From DATAUK01 sp036268295 (GTDB taxonomy: Bacteria > Actinomycetota > Actinomycetes > JAFAQI01): 64,000 nt of DNA. Shown piece after piece: positions 47,874-56,493 of this stretch. Within the stretch, counting starts at the first letter, position 1. Each line of letters opens with the position of its first letter. The stretch spans positions 1-64,000 of the forward strand of contig DATAUK010000057.1 in NCBI GenBank assembly GCA_036268295.1, read 5' to 3'. The position numbers and the translations under genes were made by a program. The notes under the pieces are model-generated. The model was not told where the DNA came from. It saw only the letters and a program-made list of their open reading frames with translations, and searched no databases.

Positions 47874-48809
47874 ATGACGGACACCGTCCGCGACGTCATC
47901 ATCATCGGTTCGGGACCGGCCGGCTACACCGCCGGCGTCTACACCGCGCGGGCCGGGCTCAAGCCGTTGCTCGTCGAGGGCGTGCAGTACGGCGGCGCAC
48001 TGATGAACACCACGGACGTCGAGAACTTCCCCGGCTTCCCTGACGGCGTGATGGGCCCCGAGCTCATGGACCTGATGCGCAAGCAGGCCGAGCGGTTCGG
48101 CGCCGAGATCGTCAGCGATGACGCCACCGAGGTCGACCTGAGCGGCGCGATCAAACGCGTCGACGTGGGCGGCGAGACGCACCACGCCCGAGCGGTCATC
48201 CTCGCGATGGGCTCGGCGTACCGCGAACTGGGACTTCCCGGTGAAAAGCGGCTATCCGGGCATGGCGTGTCATGGTGCGCCACCTGCGACGGTTTCTTTT
48301 TCCGCGACAAGGCGATCGCGGTGATCGGCGGCGGCGACTCGGCGGTCGAGGAGGCGACGTTCCTGACCCGCTTCGGGGAGTCCGTCACGATGGTGCACCG
48401 CCGCGACTCGCTGCGCGCCTCAAAGATCATGGCGGAACGGGCGATGAGCAATCCGAAGATCTCCTTCGCCTGGAACAGCGTGGTCGAGGAGATCCTCGGC
48501 GACACCAATGTGACCGGGATCAGGCTGCGCGACGTCGACTCCGGTGATACCCAGGTACTGGAAGTCGGCGGCGTGTTCGTCGCGATCGGCCACGACCCAC
48601 GCAACGAGCTGCTCCGCGGCCAGGTCGATCTCAATGACGAGGGTTACGTCATCGTCGAGGCGCCTCACACTCGGACGAATCTTCCCGGCGTGTTCGCCTG
48701 CGGTGATCTGGTCGACCACACCTATCGTCAAGCCATCACCGCAGCCGGCACCGGCTGTGCGGCAGCGCTCGACGTCGAGCACTACCTCGACGGCCTGCCT
48801 GTTGAGTGA
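47874..48809 (+). CDS. trxB: thioredoxin reductase
   Basis: A 311-residue NADPH-dependent flavoenzyme that reduces thioredoxin. IIIGSGPAGYTAGVYTARAG is the FAD Rossmann motif, the redox-active pair is CATC at 135-138 (WCATCDGFFF), and IAVIGGGDSAVEEATFLTRF binds NADPH. GVFACGDLVDHTYRQAITAA closes the FAD site. ATG 47874 has CAGGAG seven bases upstream. It has its own SigR-type promoter, so it responds to thiol oxidation. It is followed by trxA after 94 bases. Order sigM-antisigma-trxB-trxA-cwlM is conserved in mycobacteria. Confidence 0.97.
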   Translation: MTDTVRDVIIIGSGPAGYTAGVYTARAGLKPLLVEGVQYGGALMNTTDVENFPGFPDGVMGPELMDLMRKQAERFGAEIVSDDATEVDLSGAIKRVDVGGETHHARAVILAMGSAYRELGLPGEKRLSGHGVSWCATCDGFFFRDKAIAVIGGGDSAVEEATFLTRFGESVTMVHRRDSLRASKIMAERAMSNPKISFAWNSVVEEILGDTNVTGIRLRDVDSGDTQVLEVGGVFVAIGHDPRNELLRGQVDLNDEGYVIVEAPHTRTNLPGVFACGDLVDHTYRQAITAAGTGCAAALDVEHYLDGLPVE

Positions 48810-48903
48810 GGATCGCGGCGGGCTGACCCGCCGGGAACACCACCGAACACGACGGCGTTAACACCTCGACGAGTAGATCCGCGGTAGATCAGGGAGATCG
48901 CAC

Positions 48904-49230
48904 ATGGGCGCCAACACCAAAACCGTGACCGATGCCAGCTTCGACGCCGACGTCCTCGGCAGCGACGTTCCGGTCCTCGTCGACTTCTGGGCCGAGTGGT
49001 GTGGGCCGTGCAAGATGGTCGCGCCGGTGCTCGAGGAGATCGCGGCAGAGCACGCCGACAAGATCACGATCGCGAAGGTGAACATCGATGAGAACCCAGA
49101 GATCGCGCGGCGCTACCAAATCATGTCGATTCCGACTATGTCAGTCTTCAGCTCCGGCGAGGTAGTCAAGAGCATCGTGGGCGCCAAGCCGAAAGCTGCG
49201 CTGCTCCGCGACCTCGAGCCCTACCTCTAA
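48904..49230 (+). CDS. trxA: thioredoxin
   Basis: A 108-residue thioredoxin with the canonical WCGPC motif (residues 32-36, in DFWAEWCGPCKMVAPVLEEI) and cis-proline region SIPTMSVF. It reduces protein disulphides in the cytosol and is recycled by TrxB encoded just upstream. ATG 48904 follows GGGAG by seven bases. A strong hairpin terminator lies 38 bases after the stop. Confidence 0.97.
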   Translation: MGANTKTVTDASFDADVLGSDVPVLVDFWAEWCGPCKMVAPVLEEIAAEHADKITIAKVNIDENPEIARRYQIMSIPTMSVFSSGEVVKSIVGAKPKAALLRDLEPYL

Positions 49231-49268
49231 GGATCTTCGGCAAGCCCCAGCGGCCCGCACCGTCCAAG

Positions 49269-49302
49269 ATCGCCGGCCCGACCCAGTCGGGCCGGCGATT
49301 TG
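49269..49302. terminator. strong intrinsic-type terminator after trxA
   Basis: ATCGCCGGCCCGAC (49269-49282) pairs perfectly with GTCGGGCCGGCGAT (49286-49299) around a CCA loop, followed by TTTGT. A 14-bp stem with a short T-stretch is a good intrinsic terminator for the trxB-trxA transcript. Confidence 0.85.
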
Positions 49303-49341
49303 TGGTCACACCCCAGACTCGGCATTACCATCGGGGAGATC

Positions 49342-50496
49342 ATGGCGTTGTTCCGTCGCGGCGATCGCGGGCCTGCGGTCGCAGAGATCCGTCGCAAGCT
49401 GGTGAGTCTCGACCGGTTCGAGTCACCGGCGAGCCAGCACGCCTCACGGTCAGACGCCACAGCCGAAGTGGTGTTCGACGAGCCTATGGACCGTGCCGTC
49501 CGAGGCTTCCAGCAGGAGCGCGGGCTGCGCGTCGACGGCGTGGTCGGGCCTGAGACCTATCGTGCCCTCGATGAAGCGCACTGGCGCTTCGGGGATCGAC
49601 TGCTGTCCTACACCGTGAGCCGGCCATTCATCGGTGACGACGTCGCGGCATTGCAGCAGCGCCTGCTCGACATGGGTTTTGATCCCGGCCGCTGTGACGG
49701 GATCTTCGGCCGGGCAACCGAGGCGGCGCTCCAGGAGTTCCAGCGCAACATCGGCCTGCGTGTCGACGGCGCGCTCGGGCCGGGCACGTTGCGCGCGCTC
49801 GAACAGCTGCGACGCACTGTGACCGGTGGTTCCCCATCGGAGCGTCGCGAGGAGGAGCGGCTGCGCCGCGGTGTCGGAGCGCTCGCCGGCCGAGTAGTCG
49901 TCCTCGACCCCGGTCACGGCGGCATTGACCCGGGTGTCGAGGCAAATGGCCTGGTCGAAGCGGAGATCGTGCTCGACCTCGCCACCCGGATCGAAGGACG
50001 GCTGGGTGCACTCGGCGTCGCGACCTACCTGACCCGCAGCGCGGACACCTGTCCGACAGTCGCCGAGCGTGCCGCCTTCGCCAACCAGATGTCCGCCGAG
50101 ATCTTCATCTCGCTGCATCTCGAGGCGGTCGCCAGTACGGCGCCCAGCGGGAGCGCCTGCTTCTTCTACGGTGCCAGCCTGGCGACCCGCGAGGTGCGCT
50201 CCGCGGTCGGCGAACGACTCTGCGACCTGATCGCCCGCGAGGTCTCGACCCGCACCGACTTAGTCGATGGCCGGACCCACCCCAAGTCGTGGGAGTTGCT
50301 ACGGCTGACCCGGATGCCGGCTGTGCGACTCGACGCCGGCTACGTCACCAGCTCGGGCGACGCCGCCCGGCTGGCGACCCCGGAGTTTCGCGACGCGGTC
50401 GCCGAAGCTGTCGTCGCTGCGGTTCAACGGCTTTACCTGCCTGAGCACCTCGATGTGCCGACCGGACAGTTCCGATTGGCTGCCGCCAAGCTCTAA
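49342..50496 (+). CDS. cwlM: CwlM-like amidase-family regulator of peptidoglycan synthesis
   Basis: A 384-residue cytosolic protein with two peptidoglycan-binding domains (FRRGDRGPAVAEIRRKL; VDGVVGPETYRALDEAHWRF and VDGALGPGTLRALEQL) and a C-terminal amidase_3 fold (VVVLDPGHGGIDPG; AEIFISLHLEA). There is no signal peptide, as in mycobacterial CwlM, which is not a wall hydrolase but a PknB-controlled activator of MurA. The zinc ligands look present, but the site that is V-E-x-G-F in active amidases reads RLDAGY, so the catalytic glutamate is replaced. I chose ATG 49342 for its GGGAG. Confidence 0.9.
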   Translation: MALFRRGDRGPAVAEIRRKLVSLDRFESPASQHASRSDATAEVVFDEPMDRAVRGFQQERGLRVDGVVGPETYRALDEAHWRFGDRLLSYTVSRPFIGDDVAALQQRLLDMGFDPGRCDGIFGRATEAALQEFQRNIGLRVDGALGPGTLRALEQLRRTVTGGSPSERREEERLRRGVGALAGRVVVLDPGHGGIDPGVEANGLVEAEIVLDLATRIEGRLGALGVATYLTRSADTCPTVAERAAFANQMSAEIFISLHLEAVASTAPSGSACFFYGASLATREVRSAVGERLCDLIAREVSTRTDLVDGRTHPKSWELLRLTRMPAVRLDAGYVTSSGDAARLATPEFRDAVAEAVVAAVQRLYLPEHLDVPTGQFRLAAAKL

Positions 50497-50521
50497 AGAT
50501 CCGCCGGTCCGGCGCCGATCC

Positions 50522-51142
50522 CTACACCGGGCGCAGAGCACCCTCGGGCGACATCGAGCCAAGCAGCCGCTCCAGCGCCACCTCGACGTCTTCTCGCCAC
50601 GACGCAGCGGCTTTTAGTTCCAGCCGCAGCCGGGGATGACGAGGATGTGGACGCACCGTCTTGAACCCGACCGCGAGTAAGTGATCGGCCGGGAGCAGGC
50701 AATGGCCGCGCTCGCTCCAGCGGGCGTCGCCGAACACCTCGATCGCCTTGACACCGCGCTGGATCAGATCCTTCGCGACAGCCTGGACCAACATCCGCCC
50801 CAGGCCACCGCCGGCGAACTCCGGCAGAACCGCCCCGGTCATCAGCAACACCGCGTCGGCACTTACCGGCGAGGTCGCGAACGCGACCGATCGAGGCACA
50901 TAGCTCGGTGGTGCGAACAGTACAAAGCCGGCCGGCACGTCGTCGACGTACAACACCTTGCCGCAGCTCCCCCACTCGAGCAAGGCCGCCGACACCCAGG
51001 ATTCCTTTTCGAATGCGGTGTCGCCATGCTCGGTCGCCCGGTCACCGGCGACCGGGTCGAGCTCCCAAAACACGCACCCCCGACAGCGGGTAGGGAGATC
51101 ATCGAGGTTGTCCAAGGTCACAGTGGCGAGCCGACGAGCCAT
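50522..51142 (-). CDS. GNAT family N-acetyltransferase
   Basis: A 206-residue acetyltransferase fold. The acetyl-CoA region is PEFAGGGLGRMLVQAVAKDL, a Q/RxxGxG/A-like segment. The N-terminal part has a CRGCVFWELDP motif with two cysteines, conserved in the mycobacterial homologue between cwlM and parB. I chose ATG 51142 (MARRLATVTL) because GGAAGGGG lies nine bases upstream; an earlier ATG at 51169 would add nine residues. It is convergent with cwlM. The substrate is unknown. Confidence 0.85.
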   Translation of the reverse strand: MARRLATVTLDNLDDLPTRCRGCVFWELDPVAGDRATEHGDTAFEKESWVSAALLEWGSCGKVLYVDDVPAGFVLFAPPSYVPRSVAFATSPVSADAVLLMTGAVLPEFAGGGLGRMLVQAVAKDLIQRGVKAIEVFGDARWSERGHCLLPADHLLAVGFKTVRPHPRHPRLRLELKAAASWREDVEVALERLLGSMSPEGALRPV

Positions 51143-51217
51143 CCGCACCCCTTCCAACCGCGCGATCACAGGAGCCTGGGGATCTCACTGTGCCCGAAAC
51201 CGATAGCGGCGTGCCGA

Positions 51218-52189
51218 CTACTCGGCAGTACCGGGCGAACCCATCCCGTCCGTCGCGTCCGTGACAAAAGCACCTGTCAGGTCGAGCGCGTCGTCGCTGA
51301 AGGAATCCTCGCTCAGAACCTGCGGCGCCAACACGCCCAACACTCGCTGCAGGTCTTCCAGTGAGGCAAACGCCACGATGAGCTTGCCATGGCGGCGACC
51401 CAACTCGACCGTGACGCGGGTTTCGAGCAGGTCGGACAGCGATGCCTCCAATCGCGCCAGCGCCGGCGCCTTTGGGGCGTGCTGAGCGCGGACGCGAGCC
51501 TGAGCCGGCCGCTCGCTAGTCGCGACGAGCTCCTCGGTGGCCCGCACCGACAGGCCCTCGGCAACGATTCGGGCGGCGAAGCGCTCCTGGGTCTCGGCAT
51601 CGGCGAGGCCAAGCAGCGCTCGAGCGTGCCCGGCGCTCAGCACGCCGGCACCTACTCGACGCTGAACCGTCGGCGGGAGCCCAAGCAGTCGGATGGTGTT
51701 GCTCACCTGCGAACGCGATCGCCCGATCCGGTCGGCGAGCTCGTCGTGCGTGGCGCCAAACTCCTGCAGCAGCTGCTGGTAGGCGGCGGCCTCCTCGAGC
51801 GGGTTCAGCTGTTGACGATGAAGGTTCTCCAGCAGCGCGTCTCGCAGCAACGCATCGTCCGGAGTGTCGCGGATGATCGCCGGCATGGTCGTCAGGCCAG
51901 CCTCGCGGCAGGCCCGCCATCTGCGCTCACCCATGACCAGCTGATAACGCCCGGGGCCGATCTCACGAACCACTACCGGCTGCAGGACGCCGACCTCCCG
52001 CACGCTCGTGACCAACTCGGCGAGCGCATCGTCGTCGAACACCTCCCGTGGCTGACGCGGATTGGGCTCGATGCTGTCAATCGGGACCTCTTCGAACCTC
52101 GCACCGGCGGCGCCTTCTTCCTCTTCAATAGGTCCAGACGGGATCAACGCGCCCAGCCCGCGTCCCAGACCGCCTCGTCGAACATTCAT
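51218..52189 (-). CDS. parB: chromosome partitioning protein ParB
   Basis: A 323-residue CTP-dependent clamp that loads at parS. The N-terminus GGLGRGLGALIP binds ParA. The CTPase/ParB domain has GERRWRACREAGLTTMPAII and LLENLHRQQLNPLEEAAAYQ, the helix-turn-helix region is GRSRSQVSNTIRLLGLP, and the C-terminal dimer domain follows. ATG 52189 overlaps the parA stop by four bases. Two parS sites lie inside the neighbouring parA gene at 53117-53130 and 53156-53169, close to oriC as expected. Confidence 0.97.
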   Translation of the reverse strand: MNVRRGGLGRGLGALIPSGPIEEEEGAAGARFEEVPIDSIEPNPRQPREVFDDDALAELVTSVREVGVLQPVVVREIGPGRYQLVMGERRWRACREAGLTTMPAIIRDTPDDALLRDALLENLHRQQLNPLEEAAAYQQLLQEFGATHDELADRIGRSRSQVSNTIRLLGLPPTVQRRVGAGVLSAGHARALLGLADAETQERFAARIVAEGLSVRATEELVATSERPAQARVRAQHAPKAPALARLEASLSDLLETRVTVELGRRHGKLIVAFASLEDLQRVLGVLAPQVLSEDSFSDDALDLTGAFVTDATDGMGSPGTAE

Positions 52190-54153
52190 GCAGATCCTCC
52201 CAAGTGCGGTTCATCGGTCAGGTGCGGTTCATCTATCGAATGCGATTCATCGGTCAGGTGCGGTTCATCGAGCCGAGCAAGTTCCGGTTTTCCTCGCTTG
52301 GCGAGATCGTACGCCGCGGCGATGTAGGCCAATGCACCGCGCGAGGCCGGATCGAACGTCACGACAGTTTGACCAAAGCCTGGGGCCTCTGAGATCCGTA
52401 CGCTGCGAGGAATCACCGCCTCGAGCACGAGTTCGCCAAAGTGCGAACGCACCTCTGCGGCGACTTGATCGGCCAAACGGGTACGAGCATCAAACATCGT
52501 GAGCAAGATCGTTGACACATAGAGATCGCGGTTCAGGTGGTTCTTGACTAGTTCCACGTTGCTGAGCAGTTGACTCAACCCTTCAAGCGCGTAGAACTCA
52601 CATTGGATTGGGATCAAGACTTCGCCGGCCGCGACCATGGCGTTGAGCGTCAGCAGGCCCAGCGACGGCGGGCAGTCGATAAACACGTAGTCGACCTCTT
52701 CACTGATCGACTCGAGGGCGCGCCGCAGCCGAGTTTCGCGCGCGACAACCGACACCAACTCAATTTCAGCGCCCGCAAGGTCGATTGTGGCCGGCGTGCA
52801 CCAGAGATTCGGCACGCCTTCGACCGCGACCGAGACCTCCGCGATCGAACGATCGCCGATCAGCACGTCGTACACCGACGGCATTTGGCCCTGATGCGCG
52901 ACGCTGAGCGCCGTCGACGCATTGCCCTGCGGGTCCAGGTCAACCACCAGGACTCGAAGGCCGTGTTGGGCAAGCGCCGCCGCGAGGTTGACGGTGGTGG
53001 TTGTCTTGCCGACGCCACCCTTTTGATTGGCAATAGCGATCACGCGACAGCGCGCCGGGGCGGGCCAGGTCGCGGATGAGGTGGACAGCGGGCCGCTGCC
53101 GGACTCCGCCACGCTAGTTTCACGTGAAACATCGTCGTGGGCATTCGACGGTGACGTTTCACGTGAAACAGCCTCAGCGCTCGGCCCCGGTGCGCTCGCT
53201 GCTGGTTGGGCTAGGCCGCCCGGCCGCGGCACATCGGTTCGATCCCCGGTGGAGCTCTCGACATTCGCCAAATATCCAGGCACTGCCGATGGTTTAGCCC
53301 CGTCGCCTGCCTGCCGACCATCAGAGGGTGACTGAAGTGTGGATGGCCCTGTCTGCTGCGTTGCCGCCGGTTCGTCATCTGGAGCTGGCTGATCGGTCTG
53401 CAGGCTGACGGCCGGCACGGTGGTGGCAGGCGTACCCACGTCGGCTGGCATGGAGTTCGGCTCTGCACCGCTCACTGAGCCCGGGCTCACCGATCCCGGA
53501 CTCGACGAAGCGGTCGGCGCGGGAGCGACCGAGTGCGCGGGCGGGACAGCGGGCGGGCCGGTACGCGGGACGCTGGGCGGTTGGTTCACCCTTGCCGATG
53601 GCTCGGTCGGGCTGGGCGTCCCGCTTGCGGGTGGCGTCACTTGTGCCGGCGACGCAACACCGTGTGCCGCACCAGCGGCCTGCTTGGTTTCAGCGACGGA
53701 GGCCGGGCTAGGCGGCCGCGGCGCTGTGACCAACGGGCTTATCGGCGGTGCCGGGGGGATCGCTGGGGCTAGCCGCGATGACGCAGCGTCGCCGACCGGG
53801 ACAGCGATCGAGACGGCCGGCTCGGTCTCGGCCACGATGCCCTCGGCATCCCATTCTTCGACCGGGGGCCGGCCCGCAGGCTCGGTCTCGGACTCAATAA
53901 CGGCGTCGGACGCGGCTTGCGCGGCGGAACGTCCGGAGTCCTCCGCGCCGGAAGAGTCGCTTTCCCGCGGCGAGTCAACAGCCGGCTCCGGCGTTGGTTC
54001 CGCCTGTGGTTGATCGACGGACGCTTGCGCGTCATCTTCGGCCTCGGTTGCGGCCGGCTCGGCGGCGTTGCCGAACAACCGACGGACCGATGGCCAACCC
54101 ACTCGGCCACGCCCGGCGTCATCTCGAGGCGGCCAGCCGACATCGGAGCTCAT
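52186..54153 (-). CDS. parA: chromosome partitioning ATPase ParA with very long N-terminal extension
   Basis: A 655-residue ParA/Soj. The ATPase core begins near residue 368 with the deviant Walker A KGGVGKT at 378-384 and continues with VLVVDLDPQGNASTALSVAH and YVFIDCPPSLGLLTLNAMVA. About 367 residues in front are Pro/Ala/Ser/Thr/Glu-rich and disordered, far longer than usual. ATG 54153 is supported by a 4-base overlap with rsmG and an AAAGGGA ribosome-binding site. Two parS sites (residues about 328-332 and 341-345, reading VSRET) are in frame. The C-terminal tail repeats DEPHLT-like hexapeptides four times, encoded by an 18-base DNA repeat. Confidence 0.93.
   Translation of the reverse strand: MSSDVGWPPRDDAGRGRVGWPSVRRLFGNAAEPAATEAEDDAQASVDQPQAEPTPEPAVDSPRESDSSGAEDSGRSAAQAASDAVIESETEPAGRPPVEEWDAEGIVAETEPAVSIAVPVGDAASSRLAPAIPPAPPISPLVTAPRPPSPASVAETKQAAGAAHGVASPAQVTPPASGTPSPTEPSARVNQPPSVPRTGPPAVPPAHSVAPAPTASSSPGSVSPGSVSGAEPNSMPADVGTPATTVPAVSLQTDQPAPDDEPAATQQTGPSTLQSPSDGRQAGDGAKPSAVPGYLANVESSTGDRTDVPRPGGLAQPAASAPGPSAEAVSRETSPSNAHDDVSRETSVAESGSGPLSTSSATWPAPARCRVIAIANQKGGVGKTTTTVNLAAALAQHGLRVLVVDLDPQGNASTALSVAHQGQMPSVYDVLIGDRSIAEVSVAVEGVPNLWCTPATIDLAGAEIELVSVVARETRLRRALESISEEVDYVFIDCPPSLGLLTLNAMVAAGEVLIPIQCEFYALEGLSQLLSNVELVKNHLNRDLYVSTILLTMFDARTRLADQVAAEVRSHFGELVLEAVIPRSVRISEAPGFGQTVVTFDPASRGALAYIAAAYDLAKRGKPELARLDEPHLTDESHSIDEPHLTDEPHLGGSA
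52204..52275. repeat. 18-bp coding repeats in the parA C-terminus
   Basis: Four units start at 52204, 52222, 52240 and 52258, built on GTGCGGTTCATCGGTCAG. On the minus strand they encode DEPHLG, DEPHLT, DESHSI and DEPHLT-type hexapeptides at the very end of ParA. Confidence 0.85.
53117..53130. other. parS site 1 (inside parA)
   Basis: The perfect 14-bp palindrome GTTTCACGTGAAAC matches the core of the bacterial parS consensus TGTTTCACGTGAAACA. It lies in the parA reading frame as part of VSRET. ParB should nucleate here. Confidence 0.93.
53156..53169. other. parS site 2 (inside parA)
   Basis: A second perfect GTTTCACGTGAAAC, 39 bases from site 1 and in the same codon phase (13 codons apart). 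Together the pair forms a small centromere about 4.5-6 kb from the dnaA/oriC region. Confidence 0.93.
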
Positions 54154-54830
54154 CGCGATCCCTTTCTCGCTCGGCGTGGGCGTGACTGCGAGGCGCGAGC
54201 CGGGTGTATCACCCGGATGACGGTCGCCGGCTGGTCGAGCGCCGGCAGCGTCAAAAGCTGGGCATTGACGGTCGATTCACGCTGCATGGTGTCGAGTTCT
54301 CCCGCCGCTTTCGCGCCTTTGAGGGCCAACAAGACCCCATTGTCTGCCAGCAGCCCAAATGAAAGTCTCATGAGCGGCTCCAGTGGCGCAATAGCCCGGG
54401 CGACCACGAAGTCGGCCAAGGGGGCTAGTCCGTCTTGCGCACGGCCCTGCGCGACGGAAACATTCGACAGCCCGAGTGCCGCAATGCAGTCCCGCAGGAA
54501 GCTCACCCGACGGTGCATCGGCTCGAGCAGGACCATTCTCAGGTCAGGCCGTGCGATGGCGAGCGGGATGCCAGGCAGCCCAGCTCCTGACCCGAGATCG
54601 ACAACGCGCGCGGCCGGTGAGATCAGTGGCGCGAGCACCGTGGAGTTCAGGATATGCCGGCGCCAAAGCCGGTCCGCCTCCCGTGGCCCGACGAGACCAC
54701 GGTCGATGCCATTTGTTCTCAGCAGCTCGACGTAGGCGTCCGCGACGGCGCTTCGATCGCCGAAGGTCTCGATGATCGCCGCCGCGACATCGGGACGATC
54801 GCGCTCAGCAAGGGGGAAAGCGGTGCTCAC
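54150..54830 (-). CDS. rsmG: 16S rRNA (guanine527-N7)-methyltransferase RsmG
   Basis: A 226-residue RsmG/GidB that makes m7G527 in 16S rRNA; loss gives low-level streptomycin resistance. Signatures: LWRRHILNSTVLAPLISPAA, VVDLGSGAGLPGIPLAIARP (SAM motif) and LLEPMHRRVSFLRDCIAALG. The C-terminal tail is basic. GTG 54830 overlaps the jag stop by four bases, and its own stop overlaps parA by four. Position between jag and parA is standard near oriC. Confidence 0.96.
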   Translation of the reverse strand: MSTAFPLAERDRPDVAAAIIETFGDRSAVADAYVELLRTNGIDRGLVGPREADRLWRRHILNSTVLAPLISPAARVVDLGSGAGLPGIPLAIARPDLRMVLLEPMHRRVSFLRDCIAALGLSNVSVAQGRAQDGLAPLADFVVARAIAPLEPLMRLSFGLLADNGVLLALKGAKAAGELDTMQRESTVNAQLLTLPALDQPATVIRVIHPARASQSRPRRARKGSR

Positions 54831-55468
54831 ACCGGCCGAATGACGACCCGGCGATCCGGCTCATCACCCTCGGACTCGGTGTCCACGCCATTGACTGCTG
54901 CGACCGCGTCGTGAACGATCTTTCGCTCGAACGGGGTCATCGGGGCCAGCCGCTCAACTTCGCCGCTGGCAAGAACCCGCTGCGCGGCCTCAGTGCCAAC
55001 GGTGGTGAGATCCTCGCGCCGCTGGGCTCGATGGCCGCCGACGTCGAGCATGAGCCGGCTGCGAACCCCGGTCTCACGATGCACCGCAAGTCGAGTGAGT
55101 TCCTGCAAAGCATCAAGGGTGGACCCGTTCGTGCCGATCAACCGGTCAAGACCAGGTCCGACCACGGAGACGGCAGCGCGATCGCCCTCGACGTCGATGT
55201 CGATGTCGCCGTCGAGATCGGCGATGTCGAGCAGCACCTCGAGGTAGTCAGCGGCGATGTCGCCCTCACGCTCGAGCAGGCTGGCCTCGTCCCCGTGACC
55301 GCTGGTCTCTGCGCTGTCGGTCTCTGCGCTACCGCTCTCGGTGCCGCTGCTCTCGGTGCCGCCGTCTTCGGCCGGGTCGCCGGCGTCGGCGCTCGGTTCC
55401 GCTTCGTCGTGGGTACCCGCCGCCTGGTCCTCGCTCGGCTGCTCGTCGATCGGGAGCTCGCTGGTCAT
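54827..55468 (-). CDS. jag: R3H/KH domain RNA-binding protein Jag (KhpB-like)
   Basis: A 213-residue RNA-binding protein. The first 65 residues are acidic and disordered (Glu/Ser/Thr-rich). A KH-like domain follows (YLEVLLDIADLDGDIDIDVE; LIGTNGSTLDALQELTRLAV) and then an R3H domain (MTPFERKIVHDAVAAVNGVD). Jag/KhpB binds RNA with KhpA and affects cell elongation. I chose ATG 55468 because it overlaps the yidC stop by four bases and gives the usual acidic N-terminus. It is the counterpart of the mycobacterial gene between yidC and gid. Confidence 0.93.
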   Translation of the reverse strand: MTSELPIDEQPSEDQAAGTHDEAEPSADAGDPAEDGGTESSGTESGSAETDSAETSGHGDEASLLEREGDIAADYLEVLLDIADLDGDIDIDVEGDRAAVSVVGPGLDRLIGTNGSTLDALQELTRLAVHRETGVRSRLMLDVGGHRAQRREDLTTVGTEAAQRVLASGEVERLAPMTPFERKIVHDAVAAVNGVDTESEGDEPDRRVVIRPV

Positions 55469-56493
55469 CGTCGCCCTCGCTTGCGGTTCTTCGATCGCCC
55501 AGCCGGGCGTCGAGCGCCACCAGGGCGCGGGGTTGTCGGGGGTATCGCGCCACCCGGCGGGAGCGTAAGTTCGCCGCCGGGTAATGCAGTCTTTGGCGTC
55601 GGCTTTACCGGAGGCTTCGGCGGGACCTGGCGCGGCGCCGGCTTGGCGCCCGGCGCGGGTCCGGCTGGGGCGGCCGTCGGCTCGGCGGCCACCGGCTCCA
55701 TCCGCCTGATGACGACGCGCTGCTGGGCCATGCTCCAGACGTTGGTCGTGAGCCAATACAGCAGCACACCGATCGGGAACTTGAAGCCGTAGAACAAGAA
55801 CACCAGCGGGAAGACGTACAGCAGGATCTTCTGCTGCTGCGCCATCTGGGAGTTTGCCGCCGGCCCGCTGCGCGCCATCAGCTGGCGCTGGGTGATGAAC
55901 GTTGTCGCGCCCATCAGCACCGTGAGCACCAGGCACAAGATCCGGGTTGAGGTGTGTGAGCCGCCGAGAGCGTGCAGGTAGGTCGAGCTCGAGGTGAACG
56001 AGGCAGAGATTGGAACTCCGAAGATCTTCGCGTGCGCCGCGCTGTAGATGTGTGCGGCATTGAAGTTCGGCACACCCTTGAAGCACGTTATTGAATCAGC
56101 GTTGGCGCAGCCTTTCTGCGGCTTGATCTCGCGAAGGGTGTGGAATAGCGAGATGAAGATCGGGATCTGCAGAATCAGCGGCAAGCAACCGGATAGCGGG
56201 TTGGCGCCGTGCTCTTTCCACAGCGCCATCATCTCTTGGTTGAGCTTCTCCTTGTCGTTCTTGTACTTCGCTTGCAGCTCCTTCATTTTCGGCTGCAGCG
56301 TCTGCATCGCCCGCTGGTTCTTGATCTGCTTGACGAAGATCGGGAACAGCACGAGGCGCATCGCGATGGTGAGCAGGACGATCGCCAGCGCCCAGGACGA
56401 GCCGCTGTTAGCACCGAAGATCGGCGCCAGGCCGGCATGGATGCCCACGATCAAGTACGCGACTGCGTTGTAGAGCGGATCGAGGAATTTCAC
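55465..56493 (-). CDS. yidC: membrane protein insertase YidC
   Basis: A 342-residue insertase of the Gram-positive (short) type that places proteins in the inner membrane with or without Sec. Five or six hydrophobic segments and LSGCLPLILQIPIFISLFHT, plus QRQLMARSGPAANSQMAQQQ and LLYVFPLVFLFYGFKFPIGV, are family features. The C-terminus is a Pro/Ala/Lys-rich cytosolic tail ending in RRPAGRSKNRKRGRR, which may bind ribosomes. GTG 56493 overlaps the yidD stop by four bases. Confidence 0.96.
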   Translation of the reverse strand: MKFLDPLYNAVAYLIVGIHAGLAPIFGANSGSSWALAIVLLTIAMRLVLFPIFVKQIKNQRAMQTLQPKMKELQAKYKNDKEKLNQEMMALWKEHGANPLSGCLPLILQIPIFISLFHTLREIKPQKGCANADSITCFKGVPNFNAAHIYSAAHAKIFGVPISASFTSSSTYLHALGGSHTSTRILCLVLTVLMGATTFITQRQLMARSGPAANSQMAQQQKILLYVFPLVFLFYGFKFPIGVLLYWLTTNVWSMAQQRVVIRRMEPVAAEPTAAPAGPAPGAKPAPRQVPPKPPVKPTPKTALPGGELTLPPGGAIPPTTPRPGGARRPAGRSKNRKRGRR

